Shown in pieces: positions 1 through 7,336 of a stretch of 14,966 nt of DNA. Numbering within the stretch: position 1 is the first letter of the stretch; the number at the start of each line of letters is the position of its first letter. Source of the stretch: Ktedonobacter sp. 13_1_20CM_4_53_11 (lineage in GTDB: Bacteria > Chloroflexota > Ktedonobacteria > Ktedonobacterales > Ktedonobacteraceae). The stretch spans positions 1-14,966 of the forward strand of contig MNIY01000141.1 in NCBI GenBank assembly GCA_001919995.1, in the 5' to 3' direction. Position numbers and translations under genes: made by a program. Under the pieces are notes generated by a model. The model was not told where the DNA came from and searched no databases. It saw only the letters and a list, made by a program, of their open reading frames with translations.

Positions 1-606
1 TTCCTCGTGGACCTGCACGCAGCGCTTGGTCACGGACTCACCGTGAAGCCTATTCGTGTCATGATCAACAACGAGACCAACGAACTGCTCTTCGAGCACG
101 TGGAGGTGCCGGCAGAGAATCTCATTGGCGAAGAGGGGCTCGGCTTCCGCTACATCCTGGATGGCATGAACGCCGAGCGCATTCTCATCGCTGCCGAGTG
201 TATTGGCGATGGCCGCTGGTTTGTGGAGCGGGCAACGCAACGAGCGAGGGAGCGCCATGTCTTTGGTCGTCCTATCGGCCAGAACCAGGGTATCCAGTTT
301 CCCATTGCCCAGGCCCACATCCATGTGGAAGCTGCCGACCTGATGCGGCTGCGGGCGGCGGAGCTCTTCGACCGCGGGGAGCCATGTGGACCGGAGGCCA
401 ATATGGCAAAGCTGCTGGCGGCTGACGCCTCCTGGGAGGCGGCCAACGTCGCCATGCAGACGTACGGAGGCTACGGGCTCGCCGTTGACTATGATATCGA
501 ACGCAAATTCCGGGAGACGAGGCTGTATCAAGTGGCGCCGATTTCGACCAATCTCATTCTCGCCTACGTGGGCGAACATGTACTTGGTCTGCCCCGGTCG
601 TTCTAA
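1..606 (+). CDS. Acyl-CoA dehydrogenase, C-terminal part (5' end outside window)
   Basis: This flavoenzyme family oxidises acyl-CoA thioesters to enoyl-CoA, passing electrons to an electron-transfer flavoprotein. The frame is open from base 1 (Phe-Leu-Val-Asp...), so the gene starts before the window. About 200 residues remain of a usual 380-400: the end of the beta domain and the C-terminal helical domain. Family marks are EHVEVPAENLIGEEGLGF, the FGRPIGQNQGIQFPIA stretch that binds FAD at the dimer interface, and QTYGGYGL. Where medium-chain enzymes carry the catalytic Glu in a YEGT motif near the C-terminus, this protein has APISTNLI. The Glu at 175-177 (NAERILIA) sits where isovaleryl- and long-chain-type enzymes place their base. 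The next gene follows after 36 bp on the same strand and is probably cotranscribed. The substrate cannot be told. Confidence 0.93.
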   Translation, partial: FLVDLHAALGHGLTVKPIRVMINNETNELLFEHVEVPAENLIGEEGLGFRYILDGMNAERILIAAECIGDGRWFVERATQRARERHVFGRPIGQNQGIQFPIAQAHIHVEAADLMRLRAAELFDRGEPCGPEANMAKLLAADASWEAANVAMQTYGGYGLAVDYDIERKFRETRLYQVAPISTNLILAYVGEHVLGLPRSF

Positions 607-642
607 ATTCTGTCCGGGATAGAAGATAAGGAGAGAAAAGCG

Positions 643-2304
643 ATGACAGCACACCCCAAGTCGATGACGGCCAGACTCCTCGTCCAGTGCCTGGAAAACG
701 AAGGAGTCCAATATATCTTCGGCATTCCTGGTGAAGAAAACATTCATTTCATTGACGCGCTGCGCGATTCATCCATCCGGTATATCCTGACACGCCATGA
801 GCAAGGAGCGTCCTTCATGGCCGACATCTACGGACGTTTGACCGGAAAGGCCGGGGTCTGTAGCGCCACACTCGGGCCGGGTGCGATCAACTTGTTGCTG
901 GGGACGGCAGATGCCACCACCAATAGCGCACCGCTGGTTGCCATCAGCGCCCAGGTGGGCCTCGACCGCATTTACAAAGAGTCTCACCAGAGTGTTGACC
1001 TGGTCAACATGTTCAAGCCGGTGACCAAGTGGGCTGAAACGGTCCTCACTCCGGAGGCTGTACCGGAAATGGTGCGCAAAGCGTTCAAGCAGGCACAAAC
1101 CCTGCGCCCCGGAGCCGTCTACCTAGCGATCCCTCAAGACATTGAGACGATGCCAGCATCCCCAGGTGCCCACCCACTGCCGGTCAACATTGTGCGTGAT
1201 GCCGCCCCCTCTCCCTCACAACTTGCCCGCGCGGTGACGCTGCTGCAACAGGCCAAAGCTCCCCTGCTGCTTGCCGGATATGGAGCTGCTCGGGCTCATG
1301 TCCAGGAGGCCCTGGTACGCTTTTCTGAAAAGCTCACCATTCCGGTCACAACGACCTTTATGGGCAAAGGGGTCTTCCCTGACAATCATCCCAATGCCCT
1401 GGGAACGGTCGGCTTTATGCGCCGCGATTACGTGAACTTTGGCTTTGACCAGGCTGATGTGGTACTCTGTGTCGGCTACGAGTTACAGGAGTTCTCTCCA
1501 GCCCAGATCAACCCATCGGCCGATAAGCAGATCATCCACATTCATACATTTCCGGCAGAAGTCGATGACCACTACACGCTTGCTGTCGGCATTGAGGGCA
1601 ATATTGCGCTGACGCTTGACGAACTGGCACAACAGCTCGCTCCAAAACCCAGCCTGACGGCGATCGGGCAGAAAATCCGTGCGGTGCTCCAGGAGGAACG
1701 GGAGAAAGGAGCACGTGATGCATCGTTTCCGGTGAAACCACAACGGCTGGTAGCCGATATCCGCGCCGCTCTGGGCGACTCCGATATTGTGCTCGCTGAC
1801 ACGGGCGCAGTCAAAATGTGGATGGCACGGCTCTACCCGGCATATCAGCCCAATACCTGCCTGGTCTCCAATGGGCTGTCGACCATGGCGTTCACCCTCC
1901 CAGGAGCGATCGCGGCCAAACTGGCCTATCCCGACCGCAAGATCCTGGCAGTGATGGGGGATGGCAGCTTTCTGATGAATGCCCAGGAGCTGGAAACGGC
2001 GATTCGAGAGCGCACTCCTTTTGTCGTGCTCGTCTGGGTGGATGACAGCTACGGTCTGATCGAATGGAAAATGGATCTGGAACTGGGGCGTCACTCCCAC
2101 GTGACCTTTACCAATCCCGATTTTGTGCGCTTTGCGGAAAGCTTTGGGGCAAAAGGCTATCGCATCCAGAGCGCAGAAGAACTGTTGCCCACATTGAAAC
2201 GGGCACTGGCAGATGACGTGGTCTCGGTTATCGCCTGCCCGGTGGACTCTTCCGAAAACATCAAATTGACCGATAAACTTGGCAAACTGACGGAGCCGAT
2301 TTAA
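643..2304 (+). CDS. Acetolactate synthase-like thiamine diphosphate enzyme (AlsS type)
   Basis: The likely reaction is condensation of two pyruvates to 2-acetolactate, in the cytoplasm. The protein has 553 residues with the three-domain ThDP fold: an N-terminal pyrimidine-binding domain with the catalytic Glu53 (RHEQGASF), a central domain, and a C-terminal pyrophosphate domain with GDGS at 439-442 and VDDSYG at 466-471. Asp440 and Asp467 are the likely Mg ligands. The central domain has GYELQEFSP where biosynthetic, FAD-binding acetohydroxyacid synthases carry RFDDR. The C-terminal PVDSSENIKL resembles the PVDYSDNINL end of Bacillus AlsS. Both points favour a catabolic, FAD-free enzyme, and no small ACT regulatory subunit lies nearby. 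The ATG is preceded by AAGGAG at 628-633. It sits downstream of an acyl-CoA dehydrogenase, so an alternative 2-oxo acid substrate is possible. Family is certain, exact substrate is not. Confidence 0.85.
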   Translation: MTAHPKSMTARLLVQCLENEGVQYIFGIPGEENIHFIDALRDSSIRYILTRHEQGASFMADIYGRLTGKAGVCSATLGPGAINLLLGTADATTNSAPLVAISAQVGLDRIYKESHQSVDLVNMFKPVTKWAETVLTPEAVPEMVRKAFKQAQTLRPGAVYLAIPQDIETMPASPGAHPLPVNIVRDAAPSPSQLARAVTLLQQAKAPLLLAGYGAARAHVQEALVRFSEKLTIPVTTTFMGKGVFPDNHPNALGTVGFMRRDYVNFGFDQADVVLCVGYELQEFSPAQINPSADKQIIHIHTFPAEVDDHYTLAVGIEGNIALTLDELAQQLAPKPSLTAIGQKIRAVLQEEREKGARDASFPVKPQRLVADIRAALGDSDIVLADTGAVKMWMARLYPAYQPNTCLVSNGLSTMAFTLPGAIAAKLAYPDRKILAVMGDGSFLMNAQELETAIRERTPFVVLVWVDDSYGLIEWKMDLELGRHSHVTFTNPDFVRFAESFGAKGYRIQSAEELLPTLKRALADDVVSVIACPVDSSENIKLTDKLGKLTEPI

Positions 2305-2320
2305 GGTAGGATAGGCAGCC

Positions 2321-3094
2321 TTATTCGTTGTCGGCGTGTGCGCCTTCGTCGCTGCTACTCCGCTCTTGAGGAGGGAGCTTGCGAGTTCCCCTGGTTTCCG
2401 GCGCAACAAAGCGATAGCCAACGCCCGGCTCGGTGAGTAAGTAGCGCGGATTGGCAGGGTCCGGCTCCAGTTTCTGGCGCAAACGGTTGATATACACACG
2501 CAGATACTCGGCCTCGCCACCGTATTCAGGTCCCCAAATACTCTGCAGCAGCACACGATGAGTGAGTACCTTGCCTACGTTGGAGACAAGCAGTCCCAGA
2601 AGAGAAAACTCTGTCGGCGATAGCCGCACCTCCTCCCCTCGAAGCCGCACGATATGCCCCGCCAGGTCAATCTCGAGTTCGCCAAATCGTTTCATGTCGC
2701 CAGTGGGCAGCATCACTTCCCACTGCGTGCGCCGCAACGCGGCGCGCACACGTGCCAGGAGTTCTTCCACGCCAAAGGGTTTGGTCAGGTAATCGTCCGC
2801 GCCGAGATCAAGCGCTGCGACCTTGTCGCTTTCAGCATCCAGCGCAGTCAACACGATGATGGGCACGGCAGAGAGCTCGCGCACGCGCCGACAGACTTCG
2901 AGGCCGTCCATGCGCGGCATCATGATGTCCAGAATCAGCAGATGGGGATCTTCCCGCTCCCACAGGGCTATAGCCTCCAACCCATTGCTCGCTTCCAGTA
3001 CTTCAAAGCCGCGGGCGCGCAGGTTTCGGCTCACGAAATCGCGCAGCGCCACTTCATCTTCGGCGAGCAGGATACGCTTCGTCCTCGTCGTCAT
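2321..3094 (-). CDS. OmpR/KdpE-type response regulator
   Basis: A cytoplasmic DNA-binding output protein of a two-component system, 257 residues. The receiver domain (about 6-120) has the acidic pocket Glu12/Asp13, phospho-acceptor Asp56 in LILDIMMP, Thr83 and Lys105 (TKPF). The winged-helix domain (about 134-232) contains LSPTEFSLL and a C-terminal EPGVGYRF hairpin; its WGPEYGGEAEYLRVYINRLR segment closely resembles KdpE. A polar tail of about 25 residues (RSSSDEGAHADNE end) follows. The start ATG at 3094 overlaps the kinase stop in an ATGA junction, with GGAGG at 3100-3104 on the minus strand, so translation is probably coupled. It converges on the acetolactate synthase gene with only 16 bp between them and no clear terminator. 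No kdpFABC potassium pump genes are nearby, so the KdpE likeness should not be read as a function. Confidence 0.93.
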   Translation of the reverse strand: MTTRTKRILLAEDEVALRDFVSRNLRARGFEVLEASNGLEAIALWEREDPHLLILDIMMPRMDGLEVCRRVRELSAVPIIVLTALDAESDKVAALDLGADDYLTKPFGVEELLARVRAALRRTQWEVMLPTGDMKRFGELEIDLAGHIVRLRGEEVRLSPTEFSLLGLLVSNVGKVLTHRVLLQSIWGPEYGGEAEYLRVYINRLRQKLEPDPANPRYLLTEPGVGYRFVAPETRGTRKLPPQERSSSDEGAHADNE

Positions 3095-5850
3095 ACGAAC
3101 CTCCGTTCCTCGGTCGGGAGCTCTACTGCCGTGGTATCAACCGGCACCGGGGGAACAGCAGGGGAGACAAGCGGCAGCGAGAACGAGATAGTGGTGCCCT
3201 GCACGCTGCTCTCCGCCCAGATGGCGTTTCCGTGGGCCTCGATGAAGGCCTTGCAGATGGCCAGTCCGAGGCCAGTGCCACCAGAACGCTGCTGGCGGCC
3301 ATGCCGCGCCCGATAGAAACGCTCGAACACATGTGGCAACTCATCGGGAGCGATACCAGGCCCATTGTCCGAAACCGATACGACAACTACATCGTCCCGC
3401 CTCCCGGCGGTAATGCGCACTTCGCTTTGACCATACGCCAGCGCGTTGGCAACCAAGTTGCGGAGCGCGACCTCTATGCGCGAGCTGTCCACGTTGACCA
3501 GAGGCAGGTCATCGGGGATATGCAAAGATAACATGATATCCGTGTGATTGAGCTGGTCGATGGTCTTCGCTACGAGATCCTGCACACGGGAGGGTACACG
3601 ATTGAGGGTGAGCAGCCCGGCTTCCTGGCGTGAGAGGTCGAGCAGATTACTTACGAGCTGCGCCAACCGATCGGCCTCGCCGCTGATTGTCTGCAGGAAG
3701 TGGTGCTGGTCAGCGAGTGACCAGGTCACGTCTTTCTGAAGCAGCGTCGAGGCATGGCCTTTGATCGCTGCCAGGGGCGTACGCAATTCATGGCCGACCG
3801 CCGCCAGCAACGTCGTCTTGAACTCGTCGAGCTCACGCTCACGCGTCACATCGCGCAGCAGGAGGCCGCGCCCAATGGCTTGCCCTGACTCGTCTCCCAC
3901 GTCGAACTGCCGCAAGTGGATGGCATGGCGCCTACCATAGCGCATGATCTCAACAAACAACTCAGTGGCATCAGCAGATTCAGCCTGAGCAAGGACGCGC
4001 TCACAATCCGCAGGATCCACTGCCCTTGTGCGCAGTGCATCGTAGAGCGCGCTGATGTGGTGACGCTCCAGCGCCTCGCTGGGCAGGCCCACGATATTAC
4101 TGGCTCCCAGGTTGGCATACAGCACTGTCCCGTCGATGCCTGTCAGCACAAGCCCATCACTCATACTGCCCATGATCGCCTCCAGCTTCTGCTTCTCCTC
4201 CGAGGCCTGCTGGTAAAGTTGCTCGTTTTCTCGGGCCACCACGCGTAGCCGCTCATCGCTGCGCTCGTAGAGCACCGCGTGTTCCCAGGCGAGTGTAGCG
4301 TAGTTGGCGAACGTCAGCAGTAAGTCGATCTCGTTCTGGTTGAAGGGATGGGGTTCGGTGCGATGCACCAGCAGAACCACACCTCCCGCGTGTCGACTGA
4401 TGATGGGGATCCCCAATACCGAGCGAAAGCCTTCGTCGTAGGAGAAAGAAGGCACTGGTTGCTCGGGAGTGAGCAGTTTCTGCACCGGTTTGCCAGAGCT
4501 CAGTGCCAGCACCGCGGCCGAACTCACGTTCTCAGGAGACAGGGAGAGGCTATGATCATAGTGTTTGCTATGACCGTCACTGGCCAGCACGCGCAGCACG
4601 CCCTGCTCGTCGGGCAGGAGCACCGCAGCGGCCTGCACATCCACCAGCCGTCGCACCTCGCGCATGATCTTTCCCACGACGGCGTGCGGGTCAAGCGACC
4701 CGACCACAGCATTCGAGGTTTCGAGCAACGTGCGCAACTCGCCAAGTTTTTCCAGCCCGTCGAGCTCCAGGCGTACGAGCGAGCGTGCCAGATCACCAAC
4801 CTCGTCATCACGACCTGAGAGCACGGTGGCATGCACCGGGATTGATTGCTCCGAGGCAGGCAGCGCCTGATGCTCGATGGCAAGGGTATGGAGGGGGCGG
4901 ATGACACGGCCCAGCAGTATGAGCCAGAACAGCAAGCCACCGATGGCGAAGAGCAGCGCTGCAGCCAGCAACCAGAGATGGAACTGGTTGACGACGGCCA
5001 GCGCCTCGGCTGCAGGCCTCTGCACAACAACAGCCCAGTGGGCAGCCGGGACGGGAACGGAGCTGAAAAGCCAGTCCTGGCCACCAGGCCCCGGTCCCTG
5101 ACGTGAGGCCACACTGCCGTGCAGCGCCTGGTCGGCGCCCGGCAACTCGTCCAGGACCGTCTGCAAGATTCGCCTGGGGTCGGGGGTAGCGATGAGTTCT
5201 CCGCGATCATCGACCAGGCCGATCATGAGGCGGCGGCCCTGATCCTGCTGCGCCTGGACAACGGCCTTCAGGGGCACGCTGAGTTGGGCAAGTGAGAAGT
5301 TGGTCGCTATGACGCCGACTAACTTCCCGCTGCTATCATCTACAGGTTCAGCGATGATGACGCCAGCGTTGAAGGTTGGTTCAACCACAGCACCCACCTC
5401 GAAGACCGGGTGCGGGTGGCGCTGGGGGGCAATGGCCCGCTGGATGACGTTGGGCGGCGAGAATTCCGCCACTAAGCTGTCCTGGCACTTGTCTGGCAAC
5501 TGTGGGCAGAAGACTCTTATGGCGCCTAGTGGATCGAGAAAGTAGAGGTGATCCACGTCGCTGCGCGCGGCCAGGAATGCCTGGAAGATGCTCTCCATCG
5601 CGACAGGAGTATTGGCCTTTGCCGTAAGCTTGCTTAGCGCGACAAGCGAGTTTTCGGCGTCGAGCAGGTGGAGGTTGGTCTCAACCGCGATCTCCTGTGC
5701 CAGCGCCTGGTCTGATGCCTGAGCGTCATTGCGCAGCCGCTGCTCGACCACAGCGTTGACTCCCAGGCCTCCAATCAGCACGACGACGACAAAGAGAAGG
5801 TAGACGCTCAGTAATTGGAACAGGAGAGAGCGGCGCACGAAATGCAGCAT
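3091..5850 (-). CDS. Membrane sensor histidine kinase with Cache-like, HAMP, GAF and PAS domains
   Basis: An inner-membrane sensor, 919 residues, that should phosphorylate the response regulator encoded immediately downstream. In order: transmembrane helix at about 9-32; extracytoplasmic region 33-287 resembling a double Cache domain (motifs YFLDPLGAI, GKLVGVIATNFS, LVDDRGELIATPDP); transmembrane helix at about 291-313; HAMP to about 368; GAF at about 375-527; a short coiled coil; PAS at about 556-670; HisKA with His687 in GHELRTPLAAIKGHAS; and HATPase with N-box RNLVANALAYG (Asn802), DNGPGIA at 828-834, FERFYR at 842-847 and GGTGLGL at 857-863. A Pro/Val-rich tail ends the protein. Two cysteines, Cys115 and Cys122, lie in the outer domain and could form a disulfide. 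The ATG has AAGGAG (minus strand, 5859-5864) at 8 bp. All catalytic boxes look intact; the ligand is unknown. Confidence 0.94.
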   Translation of the reverse strand: MLHFVRRSLLFQLLSVYLLFVVVVLIGGLGVNAVVEQRLRNDAQASDQALAQEIAVETNLHLLDAENSLVALSKLTAKANTPVAMESIFQAFLAARSDVDHLYFLDPLGAIRVFCPQLPDKCQDSLVAEFSPPNVIQRAIAPQRHPHPVFEVGAVVEPTFNAGVIIAEPVDDSSGKLVGVIATNFSLAQLSVPLKAVVQAQQDQGRRLMIGLVDDRGELIATPDPRRILQTVLDELPGADQALHGSVASRQGPGPGGQDWLFSSVPVPAAHWAVVVQRPAAEALAVVNQFHLWLLAAALLFAIGGLLFWLILLGRVIRPLHTLAIEHQALPASEQSIPVHATVLSGRDDEVGDLARSLVRLELDGLEKLGELRTLLETSNAVVGSLDPHAVVGKIMREVRRLVDVQAAAVLLPDEQGVLRVLASDGHSKHYDHSLSLSPENVSSAAVLALSSGKPVQKLLTPEQPVPSFSYDEGFRSVLGIPIISRHAGGVVLLVHRTEPHPFNQNEIDLLLTFANYATLAWEHAVLYERSDERLRVVARENEQLYQQASEEKQKLEAIMGSMSDGLVLTGIDGTVLYANLGASNIVGLPSEALERHHISALYDALRTRAVDPADCERVLAQAESADATELFVEIMRYGRRHAIHLRQFDVGDESGQAIGRGLLLRDVTRERELDEFKTTLLAAVGHELRTPLAAIKGHASTLLQKDVTWSLADQHHFLQTISGEADRLAQLVSNLLDLSRQEAGLLTLNRVPSRVQDLVAKTIDQLNHTDIMLSLHIPDDLPLVNVDSSRIEVALRNLVANALAYGQSEVRITAGRRDDVVVVSVSDNGPGIAPDELPHVFERFYRARHGRQQRSGGTGLGLAICKAFIEAHGNAIWAESSVQGTTISFSLPLVSPAVPPVPVDTTAVELPTEERRFV

Positions 5851-5901
5851 GGCCAGTACTCCTTGATGAGCTCTTCCGAGTGATCCACAGGTATCGATAT
5901 T

Positions 5902-5919
5902 CGTGTATTATACCACTTT
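5902..5919 (-). promoter_or_regulatory. Candidate extended -10 promoter of the kinase/regulator operon
   Basis: Read on the minus strand, TGG followed by a perfect TATAAT (5912 to 5907) gives an extended -10 element about 57 bp upstream of the kinase ATG. No good -35 is visible at 16-18 bp. Predicted transcription start is near 5900, leaving a leader of about 50 nt that includes the AAGGAG ribosome-binding site. The element is part of an 18-bp motif repeated in inverted orientation in front of prfB. Confidence 0.5.
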
Positions 5920-5983
5920 AGGTAACAATATTGCGGACGATATCCTCCAACCATATATAATCCGAGATGTACCATCCATCCGA

Positions 5984-6001
5984 AAAGTGGTACAATGTGC
6001 G
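5984..6001 (+). promoter_or_regulatory. Candidate extended -10 promoter of prfB (possibly leaderless)
   Basis: AAAGTGG followed by TACAAT at 5991-5996 forms an extended -10 element (TGG plus TACAAT). Transcription would begin about 7 bp after it, at 6003-6004, which is the prfB ATG itself. No Shine-Dalgarno sequence precedes that ATG, which fits a leaderless message. A second perfect TATAAT lies at 5956-5961 with only a poor -35 candidate (TTGCGG at 5931, 19-bp spacer). If used, the RNA would start near 5968 and open with the TGTACCA/TGGTACA dyad. Confidence 0.45.
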
Positions 6002-6003
6002 AT

Positions 6004-7126
6004 ATGAATGAATTAACATCTCAAATTGAACGACTACAGGGACGCGTCCAGAAAACTATGGTGCGTCTTTGACCTGGCTAGCAAGCAAAAGCAAATAAGT
6101 TCGATCGAGACCGAGAGCATGGCGGAGGACTTCTGGTCCGATAACCGCAAGGCTCAGGCACAAATGCAGCAGTTGAACGCGCTGCGCGAAGAGGTCTCCA
6201 CGTGGGAAGATATTGACACGCAACTGAAAGACCTGCTGGGATTGGCTCAATTGTTGGAGGAGGAGCCAGATGAAGAGATAGAAGATATGCAGGCAGAGGT
6301 AGCGCAGTCAGTGGCAGAGATCGAGAAAAAAGTCGAGGAACTGCAATTCTCGTTGATGTTGAGTGGAGAGCATGACGAGCGCGACGCGATTCTGAGCATT
6401 CACGCCGGCAGTGGCGGCGTCGACGCACAGGATTGGGCTGAGATGCTGTTACGCATGTACCTGCGCTGGGCGGAGCAGCATAAATTCCGCACGGAAATCT
6501 ATGATTACAGCGAGGGTGAAGAAGCCGGCATTAAAAGTGTCACCGTCGAAATCAGGGGCCGCTACGCGTATGGCTATTTGCGATCAGAGATAGGGACTCA
6601 CCGGCTGATCCGTCTCTCGCCTTTTGACGCTGCACATCGCCGCCATACCTCGTTTGCCAAGGTCGAGGTCATGCCCGACATAGAGGATGCAATCGAGATT
6701 ACGATTCGTCCCGAAGATATTGAAGTGGACACGTACCGCTCGACAGGTGCAGGCGGACAGCACGTCAACAAGACAGATTCGGCGGTGCGGATACGTCACA
6801 TTCCTACGGGAATCGTAGTGACCTGCCAGAATGAACGCTCACAGATTCAGAACCGCGAGGTTGCCATGAAGCTACTCAAGGCGCGTCTTTATGAGCGGGA
6901 GCAGAAGAAGCGAGAAGAGGAGGCAGCGCGGCTCAAGGGTGAAAATGTACAGGCCGATTTCGGTACACAGATTCGTTCGGTGACCATCCACCCCTATAAT
7001 ATCGTGAAGGACCACCGGACGAACTATGAGACGGGGGATACAGAGGGGTACCTGGCGGGCAATGTGGACCCGTTCATCCACGCGTACCTGCAAGCTATGG
7101 CAGGGGGTGTAGCGACGGGGGTGTAG
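6004..7126 (+). CDS. prfB: Peptide chain release factor 2, expressed by programmed +1 frameshift
   Basis: RF2 recognises UAA and UGA stop codons and triggers peptide release on the ribosome. The zero frame begins at ATG 6004 (MNELTSQIERLQG...) and stops at UGA 6070-6072 after 22 codons. Skipping one base at the CTT-TGA-C site joins it to the long frame (DLASKQKQIS...), giving a 373-residue product; the E. coli protein is about 365. Marks of RF2 rather than RF1 are the SPF tripeptide at 205-207 and the catalytic GGQ at 250-252 in GAGGQHVNKTDSAVR. The N-terminal 22 residues match the usual RF2 helix, so the short frame is part of the gene. An in-frame ATG at 5995 would add three residues; neither ATG has a good ribosome-binding site. 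RF2 level should be autoregulated: low RF2 slows termination at UGA and favours frameshifting. Confidence 0.96.
6061..6073 (+). other. prfB: Programmed +1 ribosomal frameshift site in prfB
   Basis: The sequence GGTG-CGT-CTT-TGA-C (GGTG at 6060-6063) reproduces the known prfB recoding signal: a slippery CUU codon followed by UGA and C, a poor termination context. In E. coli a strong internal Shine-Dalgarno (AGGGGG) lies 3 nt before CUU. Here only GGTG lies 3 nt before CUU; it can pair with the CACC part of the 16S rRNA tail. This stimulator looks weaker than the E. coli one and is shifted in its register on the rRNA. Confidence 0.93.
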
Positions 7127-7140
7127 GGTGATTGGAAGAA

Positions 7141-7160
7141 TGATGAAGTTTTCTTCATCA
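7141..7160. other. Perfect 8-bp hairpin just after prfB
   Basis: TGATGAAG, loop TTTT, CTTCATCA forms a perfect 8-bp stem 14 bp after the prfB stop. It lacks a T-tract on either strand (AAATAGC follows on the plus strand), so it is not a standard intrinsic terminator. It ends 5 bp before the -35 element at 7166, so it could end or protect the prfB message, or bind a regulator. Confidence 0.45.
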
Positions 7161-7165
7161 AATAG

Positions 7166-7194
7166 CTGACACAAGACGCAATTTGTGGTATGAT
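7166..7194 (+). promoter_or_regulatory. Sigma70-type promoter for the zinc-ribbon gene
   Basis: CTGACA at 7166-7171 (one mismatch to TTGACA), a 17-bp spacer, and TATGAT at 7189-7194 preceded by TGG make a good extended promoter. Transcription would start near 7201, leaving a leader of about 136 nt before the GTG start at 7337. The GTGGTATGAT core resembles the -10 motifs found before prfB and the kinase. Confidence 0.6.
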
Positions 7195-7304
7195 AGCGAC
7201 AGCATGGATACTAACCTGCTATGGGGATGCGGATGCAGTGGCGGAGGCTCCCCCTCGGTTTACTGGTTTGCTTTGCTTTGCCATGTGGTAGAGCAGGTGA
7301 ATAC

Positions 7305-7329
7305 TATCCTCCAAGGATAAGGAAGGAGG
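7305..7329 (+). promoter_or_regulatory. Leader hairpin competing with the ribosome-binding site
   Basis: TATCCT at 7305-7310 and AGGATA at 7314-7319 pair perfectly around a 3-nt CCA loop. CCTCC at 7308-7312 can instead pair with GGAGG at 7325-7329, the Shine-Dalgarno of the zinc-ribbon gene. The two pairings exclude each other, so the leader could open or hide the ribosome-binding site. The pairings are seen in the sequence; a regulatory role is inferred. Confidence 0.3.
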
Positions 7330-7336
7330 CGATTTC

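Noticed and set aside
1483..2556. Long minus-strand open frame (357 codons) opposite the acetolactate synthase gene
   Set aside because: It lies antisense to strong ThDP-enzyme motifs and crosses into the regulator gene; its composition (Cys-, His- and Arg-rich) is that of a shadow frame and it has no recognisable domain.
2654..3316. Plus-strand open frame opposite the response regulator and kinase end
   Set aside because: It is antisense to two clearly recognised genes and its peptide has no family features.
6026..6072. TTG at 6026 as the true start of prfB without frameshifting
   Set aside because: No ribosome-binding site; the alternative N-terminus (MNDYRDASRKLWC) does not resemble RF2, while the zero-frame 22 residues plus the CTT-TGA-C site do.
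7141..7160. Hairpin after prfB as a standard intrinsic terminator
   Set aside because: There is no T-tract on either side, so only a hairpin of unknown role is reported.
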